From Salinimicrobium sp963709775 (GTDB lineage Bacteria > Bacteroidota > Bacteroidia > Flavobacteriales > Flavobacteriaceae): a DNA stretch of 64,000 nucleotides. Positions within the stretch are counted from its first letter, which is position 1. Each line of letters opens with the position of its first letter. This document shows positions 1 to 9,261 of this stretch, piece by piece. Location of the stretch: positions 1 through 64,000 of the forward strand of contig CAVPXS010000011.1 in NCBI GenBank assembly GCA_963709775.1, written 5' to 3'. Position numbers and translations under genes: made by a program. Under the pieces are notes generated by a model. That model worked only from the letters and a program-made list of their open reading frames with translations. It did no database searches and was not told the origin of the DNA.

Positions 1-117
1 ATTAGTGATCAATCTGTATCCCTTAGCTTAAATCAGGCCATTAGGGAAAGTTGTGGGCAACTTAAAACCAGGAAAGTTCGAGAGTCCGGAATGCCTTTAT
101 TACAAACTAAATCTATT

Positions 118-741
118 ATGACTGAATTTTGGGAATCGGCCTTTAGAAGTAATGATAGAATGTGGGGAGAGCACCCTACTGATAATGCATTGACTGTACT
201 TGATTTAATGCAGAAGCATGATATCAAAAGCATATTAATTCCGGGGTTCGGCTATGGAAGAAATGCCAGGGTGTTTTACGATGCAGGATTTGAAGTAACC
301 GGAATTGAAATTTCTAAAACAGCTATTGAAAGGGCCCGGAAGTACTTTGGAAGTGATGTCATCATACACCATGGTTCTGTTACTAATATGCCATTTGATA
401 AATCCAGGTATCACTCCATCTACTGTTATTCCCTCATTCATCTTTTGAATAAAGCCGATAGAAAAAAATTCATAGACGCCTGTTATTCCCAATTAGAGCA
501 GAATGGTATAATGGTTTTTGTGGCATTATCTATAAATGATAAGCGGTTTGGAATAGGAGAAAAATCAGAAAAGAACACCTTCCATTCGCCCCAGGGACTT
601 AATCTTTACTTCTATGATGATGCGGCCATTAAAGATGAATTTGGTCCTTACAACATTATAGAAGCGAAAGAAATCAATGAACCTGAAGAAAATCCCACCG
701 AGAAACACTGGATGATAATTTGTAAGAAAAGCCGGTTATGA
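118..741 (+). CDS. SAM-dependent class I methyltransferase
   Basis: Small cytosolic methyltransferase of the TehB/thiopurine-like group, 207 residues from the ATG at 118. The glycine-rich SAM loop IPGFGYGRN lies at residues 41-49 and the acidic end of strand 2 (GIEIS) at about 62-66. The N-terminal WGEHP at 16-20 is typical of this group. An upstream in-frame ATG at 91 exists, but 118 gives the usual N terminus. The frame is open to the left edge of the window, so a longer product cannot be excluded. The substrate cannot be read from sequence. Confidence 0.85.
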   Translation: MTEFWESAFRSNDRMWGEHPTDNALTVLDLMQKHDIKSILIPGFGYGRNARVFYDAGFEVTGIEISKTAIERARKYFGSDVIIHHGSVTNMPFDKSRYHSIYCYSLIHLLNKADRKKFIDACYSQLEQNGIMVFVALSINDKRFGIGEKSEKNTFHSPQGLNLYFYDDAAIKDEFGPYNIIEAKEINEPEENPTEKHWMIICKKSRL

Positions 742-1037
742 AGAGGCGCATTTTAATATTCTAAAGAAGATCTCCGGAGCTTATAAGGAGTCCAGGTCTG
801 CTAAAGCATACATGCATACAAAAAGCCTTACCTGTGAAAAATGTCATTTTTGAAGCCTTTTCTTTTAAAAGCGGCTCTATGGTTTTTTGTAAAGCCTGTT
901 AAAATTTTTAACTATATTCGTCACCAGGTCTTCTATTCTTCCCTACCTCCTGAAGATCTGTATTTTAAAATATGTCCTTTTTTCTCTGTCTTAAATAGAT
1001 GCGGAGATAAGATTCCGGGCACCAACCAATTTTATTG
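742..1037. other. Interval with a possible coding remnant
   Basis: No confident gene. From about 726 to 852 a forward frame overlapping the methyltransferase end reads like protein (AGYEEAHFNILKK, then a CEKCHF end) but has no start codon, so it may be a fragment. A 65-codon ORF at 841-1038 is probably fortuitous, although its stop overlaps the next start. Confidence 0.3.
836..857. repeat. Dispersed palindrome copy
   Basis: GAAAAATGTCATTTTTGA followed by AGCC. This is one copy of the dyad TCAAAAATGnCATTTTTGA that recurs through the window, here in an intergenic position. Confidence 0.55.
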
Positions 1038-1601
1038 ATGAAAAAACTTTTCCTGTCCCTCGCCTTCTGTGCTATTTCTTTTTTTGCTAATTCTCAAAAT
1101 GCCGGTGTAGAGCAATCCACCTACGGTATCCAGAGTGGAATTTTAGGCCTGTGGCTTCATAATGAGGTTGCACTTTCAGAACAAATCGCCTTGAGAAGTG
1201 AACTCGGCTTTGACACCGGATTATTCGCCGGCAGTTATTATGACAAGGTAGGTTTTTTACTGGCGCCGGTGATTAGCCTTGAGCCAAGATGGTATTACAA
1301 CCTCAACAAAAGGCAAAGAAAATCCAGAAGAACAGATGGGAACTCAGGCAATTTTGTATCCCTACAGACAAACTTTCATCCCGATTGGTTTGTGATCTCC
1401 AACTATGAGAATTTGCGGGTGATAAGTGATATTTCAATAATTCCCACATGGGGAATAAGGAGGCACATTGGCAGCCATTTCAACTACGAAACCGGAATTG
1501 GTCTGGGCTACAAGTATATCTTTGCGAAGCAAGCAGGCTACCTTGAAAATGAAAGTGATTTGGCTATTAATCTGCATTTGAGAATTGGGTACAGGTTCTA
1601 A
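1038..1601 (+). CDS. Secreted, possible outer-membrane beta-barrel protein
   Basis: 187 residues. The start is the ATG at 1038; a TTG one codon earlier is less likely. A signal peptide (MKKLFLSLAFCAISFFANSQ) is followed by alternating aromatic and polar stretches, and the protein ends in GYRF. A C-terminal aromatic residue is typical of outer-membrane barrels, and the size fits an 8-strand porin-like protein. Function is not recognised. It precedes a lipoprotein gene after 29 bases, so the two may be co-transcribed cell-envelope genes. Confidence 0.7.
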   Translation: MKKLFLSLAFCAISFFANSQNAGVEQSTYGIQSGILGLWLHNEVALSEQIALRSELGFDTGLFAGSYYDKVGFLLAPVISLEPRWYYNLNKRQRKSRRTDGNSGNFVSLQTNFHPDWFVISNYENLRVISDISIIPTWGIRRHIGSHFNYETGIGLGYKYIFAKQAGYLENESDLAINLHLRIGYRF

Positions 1602-1630
1602 TTAATAATTAAAAAGTAAAAAGAACATCC

Positions 1631-2113
1631 ATGAAAAGATCAGCACTTATTATTCTCATTCTTTCATTGCCGCTTTTATCCGCATCCTGTAGTAATGAAC
1701 TTGATTATAGTGAAAGTTGGATAGAGTATGCCACTTTTGATGACTATGGCCACAATAATAAGCAGGAAGTAACGGAAGACACTATATACGCGTCTTTCAC
1801 CACTCCCGAAAAACCCCTGATCCTACAGATCAGAACCCAATCCAACGATGGTAGTTCGCCCAGGTTCTTCAGGACAATCGATGATGGAGAGAGAATAGAG
1901 ATCACCAATGAAGTTCCCATGGGAGGATTCTACCAGCATGACAATGGCGCTACCAGGCACGTGAAGGATATTGACATCATGATCCCTTCCAACCTTTTTT
2001 CGGCAGGACAGATCCTAAAGTATGAAACTATGATTGGTTCGGATTCGGGTATGGTCTCTAAAGCGATCTATGTGGTAATTATAATTAAGGAATTTCAAAT
2101 TGAATGGCCCTGA
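1631..2113 (+). CDS. Putative lipoprotein, unknown function
   Basis: 160 residues with a lipoprotein signal: a hydrophobic core followed by LSASC, with the lipidated cysteine at residue 20. The mature part is acidic and beta-rich, with no motif I recognise. It lies 29 bases after the putative barrel gene in the same orientation. Confidence 0.7.
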   Translation: MKRSALIILILSLPLLSASCSNELDYSESWIEYATFDDYGHNNKQEVTEDTIYASFTTPEKPLILQIRTQSNDGSSPRFFRTIDDGERIEITNEVPMGGFYQHDNGATRHVKDIDIMIPSNLFSAGQILKYETMIGSDSGMVSKAIYVVIIIKEFQIEWP

Positions 2114-2218
2114 GAATTTCGTTTCCGAATTTATTCAATAACAGACCTCTGGTTCAAGTGATGTTATCATGAATTATAAACGCCCCCTTTTTCATCTTTC
2201 TTTATTAACCATATACAA

Positions 2219-3295
2219 ATGAATAAATCAGGCTTTATTTTAAATGATTTGCAGTATCATACTGGTAAAATGTATAGCTGTAGCAATGAGAAAGAAACCT
2301 TTGAACTGAAGGAATGGCTCTCACAGAAGGAATTCATGAATACGAAGGCTGTAACCTTTGAGGAAGATTGCGATACCCTTCTTAATATGTTGAATGACCT
2401 GCAAGATGAGGAATTCAGAGCGCAGATGTATTTACGCCTTGCCGAATGTTATTTTCAAAAAGAGGATGAAAAAAATGCTGAAATTTACCTGAAAAGATAT
2501 TTAGCCTCAGGGAAGCACATAAGTTGGATAGATACCACCTACTTTTCCTCTACACTACCATCCAGGCAAGAATATGAGCAGCTTCGCGAGAGTTTCTGGA
2601 GAAAAAAGGACACTTTTTATTTTTCTGAAATAGAGAACAAGATTTTAGAAGAACAAGCTTCAATTCGTGCCTATGTTGCAAATCCTACGAAGGAACTGGA
2701 GAAGAAAGAAAAAGAAATCTTTAGTAGAAACTCCCGGTACCTGCGGAAGATTACCGATTCCAAAGGGTTTCCATGGCAACCTGGTCCCAACTATTTTGAA
2801 AGAAAACGCTTCCGGGTAGGAAAACAACCAGAGATCATAGCAGTCCACTGTGCCATAGAGGAAAAGACCATTCATGAACAAAACGCTATTGAAGCGGCAA
2901 GAAAGGGTGAAATAAGCTGGATAGTTCTTATTTTCATCGGTGTTACCTTTTTCACCCAAAGTTCGACCCGGGGAGGACCGGTCATGCCGCTGCGATTTCT
3001 TCATTTTGATAATCAAAACAATTTACATGTGGAAGATTCCTTCCTTCAGCTTTATTCAATTAAGAAATATATGCAGGATAATGGTATTGCCGGAATAGAA
3101 ATACAAGCTTCCAGAGAAAACCCCCTTGACGAAAAAATAAAATTGCAACAACTTCAGCAAATGAAAAGGGTAATGGTCGAAGAGTTGGAATTGCCCGAAA
3201 GAGCAATTGAAATTTCTTCGAGCCCCAGTCCAGCGGAAAATTCACGGGAACAGCAACAAAAAGGACGATATGACTATACCTTTACAACATTTTAA
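2219..3295 (+). CDS. Hypothetical protein with TPR-like N-terminal half
   Basis: 358 residues, no signal peptide. Residues about 60-95 (RAQMYLRLAECYFQKEDEKN) look like a TPR helix pair. The middle is a charged helical segment, followed by a hydrophobic stretch near 235-250. The C-terminal 90 residues (GIAGIEIQASREN and then a Q-rich helix) faintly recall OmpA-like domains, but this is weak. The start is the ATG at 2219, preceded by an AT-rich leader. Function is not recognised. Confidence 0.6.
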   Translation: MNKSGFILNDLQYHTGKMYSCSNEKETFELKEWLSQKEFMNTKAVTFEEDCDTLLNMLNDLQDEEFRAQMYLRLAECYFQKEDEKNAEIYLKRYLASGKHISWIDTTYFSSTLPSRQEYEQLRESFWRKKDTFYFSEIENKILEEQASIRAYVANPTKELEKKEKEIFSRNSRYLRKITDSKGFPWQPGPNYFERKRFRVGKQPEIIAVHCAIEEKTIHEQNAIEAARKGEISWIVLIFIGVTFFTQSSTRGGPVMPLRFLHFDNQNNLHVEDSFLQLYSIKKYMQDNGIAGIEIQASRENPLDEKIKLQQLQQMKRVMVEELELPERAIEISSSPSPAENSREQQQKGRYDYTFTTF

Positions 3296-3366
3296 ATGAA
3301 GACCTGGAACGAATTATAAAAATATTGACTGCACATCTCCAATTATTGAAGCTATACCTCCCAAAA

Positions 3367-3894
3367 ATGACAATTCCAAAGCCTCTCCTTTTGTTCAGTT
3401 TTTTACCATTTCTTCTGTTCAGTTGTAAAACTGAAAAGCAGGCAGACAGTGAGAATGAATACCTGCGATGGGTAGGAGACATTGAACATAACAAAACTAC
3501 AGATAAGCCGGATTTTAAGATCTGCAATGGAGATGAACAGATCCTGCATTATTTTAACCTGGGAGCAGGCCCGTTATATCCCGAAGAAAAATCAGCACTA
3601 TTAGAGATCTTCGAAACCCACTATGAACCTGTAAAAGGCACCGGCCAAAGCGGACTAATCAGGATCAGGTTTGTGGTGAATTGCGAAGGCAAAGCAGGTC
3701 GCTTCAGGATCATACAAGCCGATAATGATTATAATGAAATTGAATTTGATAAGCGAATCACTAGCCAACTTCTGGAGATCACCAAAGGAATCGAAGCCTG
3801 GAAAGTAATGTACTGGCGGGAGAATCCGGCTGATTACTATTTCTACCTCATCTTCAAAATAAACGATGGCCAGATAACCGAAATTTTACCCTAA
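3367..3894 (+). CDS. Lipoprotein with TonB C-terminal-like domain
   Basis: 175 residues from the ATG at 3367, which places the lipobox (LLFSC, Cys20) correctly; the earlier in-frame start at 3325 would bury it. The C-terminal half (SGLIRIRFVVNCEGKAGRF) has the spacing of the TonB C-terminal fold found in many Bacteroidota lipoproteins. Its stop overlaps the start of the following pseudogene in an ATGA-like junction, suggesting a former operon. Role is inferred only. Confidence 0.65.
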   Translation: MTIPKPLLLFSFLPFLLFSCKTEKQADSENEYLRWVGDIEHNKTTDKPDFKICNGDEQILHYFNLGAGPLYPEEKSALLEIFETHYEPVKGTGQSGLIRIRFVVNCEGKAGRFRIIQADNDYNEIEFDKRITSQLLEITKGIEAWKVMYWRENPADYYFYLIFKINDGQITEILP

Positions 3895-4703
3895 TGAAGA
3901 AGTTATATTTTTTATTACTGCTGTTCCCTTTTTTAGGCGCTTATACCCAACCTAATTCCGAAGCTTATAAGTACCTGGGCGATATGGTGAAATACGAAGC
4001 CTGTAATAATTCTATGGAAATTAAAGGTCATTATCAATTTAGTAAGGAATACCAAACTATTCTGGATAAGCTATAAAGATCAACCCGACTTTGATTACCC
4101 TTATTCGGCAAAATCTGTTGACTATGTTAAAAGCGGGGATTTCGAGACCTGGAAAAAACTGATTAATAAACCATTTGAATGAAATCCCAAAGAACGCCTC
4201 GGATACAGAGGCTGGTGTCGCTTTCAATTCTTCAGGGACTACGAAGGAGCCATCCGCGATATAGAAAAACTGGACAGCCTGGTAACCTATGACATAGGAC
4301 AGTCTCAAAACGGAACTTATCACCTGAACATTGCCAAAGGCCTTTGCTATAAAGCTATCGGAGAAAAGGAGAAGGCAATAAGTATCATAGAAGATCAAAT
4401 TCAGCTGAACAAGGAAGAAGATTTTATAGGGGCCTACGACTATTTACATCTGGGAGTTCTGTACCTGGAAACAAATGATCCTGAGAAAGCTTTGGCAGCA
4501 TTTAATAACCTATATGAGCACAATCTGCTGCTCTGAAAACCGGTTCTACTCGGCGATGGCAGTATAAAGCCTTACAAAACCTGGATGAATACAAGTTGAG
4601 TCTTGAAGAGGCTAAAGCTCTTTACCTGGAAGGAAACAGTCTGAGCGATCCCTCTTCAATTCCAAAGGACAAGAAAGGCATGAAGTACATGGTCGAGAAG
4701 TAA
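3894..4703 (+). pseudogene. Decayed secreted TPR-repeat protein
   Basis: Starts with a signal peptide (MKKLYFLLLLFPFLGAYTQ). The reading continues through several lesions: an extra base near 4071, an in-frame TGA at 4180-4182 that looks like a former TGG (FE-W-NPKERLGYRGW), a frame loss near 4534 and a short deletion near 4558. The reconstructed protein has TPR-like segments (YEGAIRDIEKLDSL, then TYHLNIAKGLCYKAIGEKEKA, then AYDYLHLGVLYLE) and ends at the TAA at 4701-4703. Four lesions in 0.8 kb exceed the indel density elsewhere in the window, so this is likely a real pseudogene. Confidence 0.75.
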
Positions 4704-4800
4704 ATTTTCAGGAATTGACTCTTAGGATTCAAATGAGAATAGTAGAACCTCCTGCTCTATCAACTCTCTGCGGGTGGACAAAAAATCCTAAAATAATAAT

Positions 4801-5322
4801 ATGAAAGCATGGAATTTTCAAGTAAAAAATGATCCTAAAGAGGTCAGCAGAAGATTAGAATCCTCCCTTGGCGGAACAAAAGGATTTATCTTTAAAGTGA
4901 ATTCTGATAAAAAGGAACCGGTGAAATTTAAGATCCGGAAACGGATGCTCCTTGGATTTGAGATAAATACTCAGAATAATCTTATTGTAAACGGAAAATT
5001 ATTCCCGGCAGATCCTGAGAACAAGACCGATGTAAAAATTGATTTCAGGTTACACCCATTATCAAAAGTACTGCTTTACGGCCATCTTATTTTAGGATTA
5101 GGCTTGTTAGGCGGGATGGCCCTGGAGTATAGTTCTGATACTTATATGTGGATAATAGGAGGGATTTTATTAGCAACAGGGGTCTTTATCGGACTTCATT
5201 TAAAGAAGGAGTTTGAGAGGCAAGTTCAGGAATATAAGACTTTGATCTCCGGAATATTAGAATTCAAGCCTGCTGAAGGCCGAGGGCCGACAGAAAAGGA
5301 TCGGGCTCAGCAGCCTGTATAG
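4801..5322 (+). CDS. Two-TM membrane protein, unknown function
   Basis: 173 residues. A soluble beta-rich N-terminal part (about 1-90) is followed by two transmembrane helices at about 93-112 and 117-135, then a charged C-terminal tail (FERQVQEYKTLISGIL). The architecture is the same as the protein at 51156-51722, so they may belong to one family. No recognised domain. The preceding 97 bases hold no gene. Confidence 0.65.
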   Translation: MKAWNFQVKNDPKEVSRRLESSLGGTKGFIFKVNSDKKEPVKFKIRKRMLLGFEINTQNNLIVNGKLFPADPENKTDVKIDFRLHPLSKVLLYGHLILGLGLLGGMALEYSSDTYMWIIGGILLATGVFIGLHLKKEFERQVQEYKTLISGILEFKPAEGRGPTEKDRAQQPV

Positions 5323-5377
5323 TATTTTAAACCAACCCATGTCCATCAACTTTCAATAACATCTAACAACTCAAATT

Positions 5378-5752
5378 TTGACCGAACAAAAAACAGCAGG
5401 AAGACAAAATACCCTTAGCAGCATATTGATCTGGTTACCTTCACTGGTAATCACCCTTTACTATATTCCAAATGCTCTGGACAAATTACTCAACCCATAT
5501 CAAACCGGAAAAATAGTAGAAAGTGCTGTTGTAATGATCATCGCCGGCACTTTTCTGTTAGTTGGGACTGGGCTGTTCTTATACAGAAAAACCATTTTGA
5601 TAGGCACTTCCATGCTGGTTTTGTATATGATCTTTATTGTTCTGATCCATATGTATAAAGGAAAACCATCTGAGATCGTGATTCTAATCCTTATGGCGAC
5701 CATTTTCGCTTCTTACATAAGACAGCCGCATTTATTTTATCAAAAACAATAA
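5378..5752 (+). CDS. DoxX-like four-TM membrane protein
   Basis: 124 residues, apparently starting at a TTG (5378). Four predicted membrane helices and the first-loop pattern PNALDKLLNP resemble small DoxX/DUF4345-type proteins of Bacteroidota. The role of such proteins is poorly defined. It lies 55 bases after the preceding membrane-protein gene. Confidence 0.6.
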   Translation: MTEQKTAGRQNTLSSILIWLPSLVITLYYIPNALDKLLNPYQTGKIVESAVVMIIAGTFLLVGTGLFLYRKTILIGTSMLVLYMIFIVLIHMYKGKPSEIVILILMATIFASYIRQPHLFYQKQ

Positions 5753-5812
5753 TTACAGATCGGAAAGTTTTTGAAGAGCAGGAAAGAGTAAATCAAAAAC
5801 CAGATTAGAATT

Positions 5813-5956
5813 ATGAAAACCAAATACAAAATTGTAGTAGCCATTGTAGCTTTTTTCACCTTCATCCTTTTTAGTGCAATCTTTTCTGACTGGGACAACT
5901 TTAAAGCGGGATTACTGGGAAAGCCTGAGGTAATGGAGGTGCAGGATAAAAATTAA
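5813..5956 (+). CDS. Small single-pass membrane protein (47 aa)
   Basis: ATG at 5813, TAA at 5954-5956. The N terminus is Lys-rich (MKTKYK), followed by one transmembrane helix (about 7-25), then SDWDNFKAGLLGKPE. The DWDxFKxGLxG pattern after a single helix is, as I recall, a recurring small-protein type in flavobacteria. It fills the gap between the DoxX-like gene and the esterase fusion and ends 23 bases before the latter, so it is probably co-transcribed. Confidence 0.65.
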   Translation: MKTKYKIVVAIVAFFTFILFSAIFSDWDNFKAGLLGKPEVMEVQDKN

Positions 5957-5979
5957 CATCAACAAAATATTTACACCTA

Positions 5980-8364
5980 ATGACCAAAAGATTACTTCTC
6001 ATTTTCGCCTTTTTGTCCTCTCAGCTCCTCCAATCCCAGGAGATAAAAACTCACACCTTATTCCCTCCTGAATCTCAGGAACACACCGATCTTCAATTTC
6101 TAAAGGAGGAACTTGAAGGAAAGCAACTTGTCATGCTGGGGGAAATGACCCACATGTACGGCAACATCTTTGAAATGAAGGCACGGGTGATAGAGTATCT
6201 TCACAAGGAGTTAGGCTATACCACCATAGCCATGGAATCTTCTATGTATGATCTATGGCGGATGAATTCAGAAAATAAAGAATTTGACCCCCGGGCTTTT
6301 AATGAAGCTGTTTTCAGGGTGTGGGCGAATACTTCCGAATTTCAGAGACTTGTGAAATACATAGCCGAAAATGACCTTAAAGTCGTAGGCTTCGATTCAC
6401 AGATCGTAAACAATGTTCCCGAATTCATTGATGGCTTTTTCGGGTTCTGTGAGGAAAACAGTATCGATCTAAAACTTGATGAGGACGATATGGGGATTGC
6501 CATGGAAGACGTGCTCGAAGAAGTAATTTATACTGAAGACGATATTAAATTCAGAACTTTTGAAAAGGAGCTGGTGCGTATCCTGAAAAAGATGCAGGCA
6601 CTGGAACAAAACGAGAACAGTTATTACTGGATCCAGTCCACTAAAGGCCTCCTTGCCTCCTCCCGCGATGCTTTTTACAGCAAAGAAATCCCATACCGGT
6701 CGGAACGGGCAAATAAGAATCACAACTATCGCGACGCACAAATGGCTGATAACCTGCTGACGTATCTCACAAGAAATCCTGAAGAGAAAGTTGTGGCCTG
6801 GGCAGACAATATCCATGTTATCAATGACATGTCGAGTGTAAAAGATCCCATCCTTCGGGAATTTGTTCCTATGGGAAGTCACATCAGGCAGGTTCTGGGT
6901 AAAAAGGTTTATAGTCTGGCTGCTATTCACGCTAACGATTCCCTGCTGGAGAAAACAACCTGGCACCAAACGCCGGTCCTAAAAGGTTCTTTTGAGGCTG
7001 AATTGGCTGCAGTAGGTGAGCCTTATTTGTTCGTTAGCTCGTCCCAAAAAGCACTTCAGGAGCCCAGACAGCATCGGCTTTTAAGTTTCATACATTTCTC
7101 TGAAGCCAGAATAGATCAGCTTCATGATGGTTATATATTTCTGCGGAAGGCGACAATTCCGAAGAAAAAGCAGCTTGATCTGATTCCTTCCGAAGAAAAA
7201 GATCTTTCAGAAGTTCCCACACAATCTTCAGCCGAAGAAAATGACGCTAATACCTTTTCCGGAAGGATAATAGATTCAGAAACAAAGCAACCTGTCTCCT
7301 TTGCCAATATTATCCTGAAGGAGCAGGGCATTTACCGGATCTCTGACAGGGAAGGTCGTTTTACGCTAAAAATCCCGGGAGGAACTTCTCCGGACATTTT
7401 GGCCGGCATCACTGCGCTTGGATTTGAACCTCAGGAGCTCACGGTCAAAGATCTAAAGGGAACAATATCACTAGTGCCTTCCTATGAACATCTCAGGGAG
7501 GTTGTTTTGACCGGCTATGGGACAACTCCTAAAAAGGTTTTAAAGAAAGTAGTGAAGGAGATAGAAAAGAATTATCCTACAGATCCAATGAACTACCGCA
7601 GGTACGGGCAGGTGGTCTTGTTTTTAAATGACAGTTTACTGAGAGATACCGAATTCGTCGCTAAAGAATATTATGAAGGATACCGGCAAAAGTACTTTCC
7701 TGAACAAAAGCTGGAGCAGGTAAAATGGAACTACAGATCTGACCGTGTAAAGATGCCGGAATATTCTACCCGTTTAAGCATTTTCAGAGAAAATCCTGTT
7801 CAATTCTCCAGCCTGCTTCATAAGAGGAAATATAAGAAGTTCAACCTGGAATTCATTACTTCAGAAAAAATAGAAGATGAAGGGCTGTACGTGATAAAGT
7901 TCAGCACAGATAAGACGAGGTTCGGCTTTACTAATTACTGGTTTCCTTCAAGCTATTCCGGAGAGATCTACATCAACAAAAAAGACTTTGCTGTAGTGAA
8001 AATGATAGAAAAATGGGAATCCACACTTCCGGAGGAAAAAATGGAAGATTACAAATACTGGCACGGGGAATATACCGGCGATTTGAAATGGACCCAGGAC
8101 AGGGTTAGTGTTTATGCACAACAGCAGGATGGAAAATATTATGCACGCAGTTTCTTTGAAAGAAATTATCATGAAAAACTGAATACGAAGGGGGAATTCA
8201 TGAATAGTATTTATGAGAAAAATTTCCTTCTATCCAATTATACTGAAGATGATATTGAAATCCTGGACCGGGATAACTGGAAGAAAAATACGCTGCTGGA
8301 CGGGATTCCATACGATGAATCTTTTTGGAAATCTTTCAATAAAGAAGATAATTTTTTGCCTTAG
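5980..8364 (+). CDS. Erythromycin-esterase-like domain fused to CarboxypepD_reg-like protein
   Basis: 794 residues, secreted (MTKRLLLIFAFLSSQLLQSQ). Residues about 35-390 are an erythromycin-esterase-like hydrolase: GEMTH (Glu55, His58), AMES (Glu86), HNYRDAQMADNLL (248-260) and ADNIH (His279) match the catalytic set known for Ere enzymes. Residues about 428-510 form a CarboxypepD_reg-like beta sandwich (GRIIDSETKQPVSFANI). The remaining roughly 280 residues match C-terminal regions of Bacteroidota surface proteins. The fusion suggests an envelope hydrolase rather than a drug-resistance enzyme; the substrate is unknown. The next gene, six bases on, is a decayed relative of its second half. 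Confidence 0.8.
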   Translation: MTKRLLLIFAFLSSQLLQSQEIKTHTLFPPESQEHTDLQFLKEELEGKQLVMLGEMTHMYGNIFEMKARVIEYLHKELGYTTIAMESSMYDLWRMNSENKEFDPRAFNEAVFRVWANTSEFQRLVKYIAENDLKVVGFDSQIVNNVPEFIDGFFGFCEENSIDLKLDEDDMGIAMEDVLEEVIYTEDDIKFRTFEKELVRILKKMQALEQNENSYYWIQSTKGLLASSRDAFYSKEIPYRSERANKNHNYRDAQMADNLLTYLTRNPEEKVVAWADNIHVINDMSSVKDPILREFVPMGSHIRQVLGKKVYSLAAIHANDSLLEKTTWHQTPVLKGSFEAELAAVGEPYLFVSSSQKALQEPRQHRLLSFIHFSEARIDQLHDGYIFLRKATIPKKKQLDLIPSEEKDLSEVPTQSSAEENDANTFSGRIIDSETKQPVSFANIILKEQGIYRISDREGRFTLKIPGGTSPDILAGITALGFEPQELTVKDLKGTISLVPSYEHLREVVLTGYGTTPKKVLKKVVKEIEKNYPTDPMNYRRYGQVVLFLNDSLLRDTEFVAKEYYEGYRQKYFPEQKLEQVKWNYRSDRVKMPEYSTRLSIFRENPVQFSSLLHKRKYKKFNLEFITSEKIEDEGLYVIKFSTDKTRFGFTNYWFPSSYSGEIYINKKDFAVVKMIEKWESTLPEEKMEDYKYWHGEYTGDLKWTQDRVSVYAQQQDGKYYARSFFERNYHEKLNTKGEFMNSIYEKNFLLSNYTEDDIEILDRDNWKKNTLLDGIPYDESFWKSFNKEDNFLP

Positions 8365-8369
8365 AAATT

Positions 8370-9259
8370 ATGAAAAATCTATTTGTTGCAGTCTTACTGA
8401 CTCTATCCTCACAATTGATCTTCTCTCAGGTAACCGGCACCATCCTGGACAGCATTGAGAAAAGGCCAGTTCAGTACGTAAATGTATGGATCAAAAACAA
8501 AGCTTTGGGCGGCACGAGCGGCCACAATGGAGAGTTCTCCATCGACAAGGCAAAGGAAGGAGATACTTTGATAATCTCCTATATGGGGTTTGAATCAAAG
8601 GAAGTATTAGCCGGAAAAGAGCATTTGACCATCTACTTAAAAGAAAGCGCAGAAGAACTTGACGAGGTGGTCATCATCCCCATGAAACTGGAACTCTGAA
8701 AAGGAAATTAACTTCTTATAAGCGCCGGGGACAGATCCAGGAATTTCTTTACGCGGGAGAAAACCTGCAATACTCCGCTGCCCGGTTCTTTGAATCCCGG
8801 CCCGGGTATGAAAGAAACGCCATTCATCAAAGAAATTTCGGTTGTCACCGATAACACCCTGAAAGATCCTGTGCCGCTTTCCATCAAGATCATTGCAGCA
8901 GATCCCGACGGACGGCCTTCGGAAACTTACCTGTCTAGAATTTTATTATTGAAACCGAAAAGGGCCGGGAAGAGACCACTCTTGATCTGACCCAGGAAAA
9001 AGTGCAGGTTCCGGAAAACGGATTTTTCATCGTCCTGGAGAGGATCTATCAGGAGGAATACAGGCATATGAACAGGAATTATGAAGAGGGAAAGACCACT
9101 AAATACATATACCAACCGAATCTGGGAATGGTAAAAGAAGGTGACGGAGATCTGCTCTGGTGGTACTACGGCGGAAGCTGGAAATCCCCGAAAGACCTGA
9201 AGCGAATTATCTCATTCCCGATGAAAGATCTTGCAGTGAATGTGGTTCTCAGCAATTAA
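8370..9259 (+). pseudogene. Broken CarboxypepD_reg-like secreted protein
   Basis: Begins with a good signal peptide (MKNLFVAVLLTLSSQLIFSQ) and a CarboxypepD_reg-like domain (VTGTILDSIEKRPVQYVNV). The ORF stops at 8699, but coding sense continues through at least three frame changes (near 8695, 8785 and 8942): LTSYKRRGQIQEFLYA, then ETPFIKEISVVTDNTLKDPV, then VPENGFFIVLERIYQEEYRH, ending at 9259. The intact product would be near 290 residues. The lesion density suggests real decay. Confidence 0.75.
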
Positions 9260-9261
9260 TT

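Noticed and set aside
841..1038. 65-codon forward ORF whose stop overlaps the next start
   Set aside because: Composition is not protein-like, and it starts within a repeated palindrome. Overlap with the next start is probably chance.
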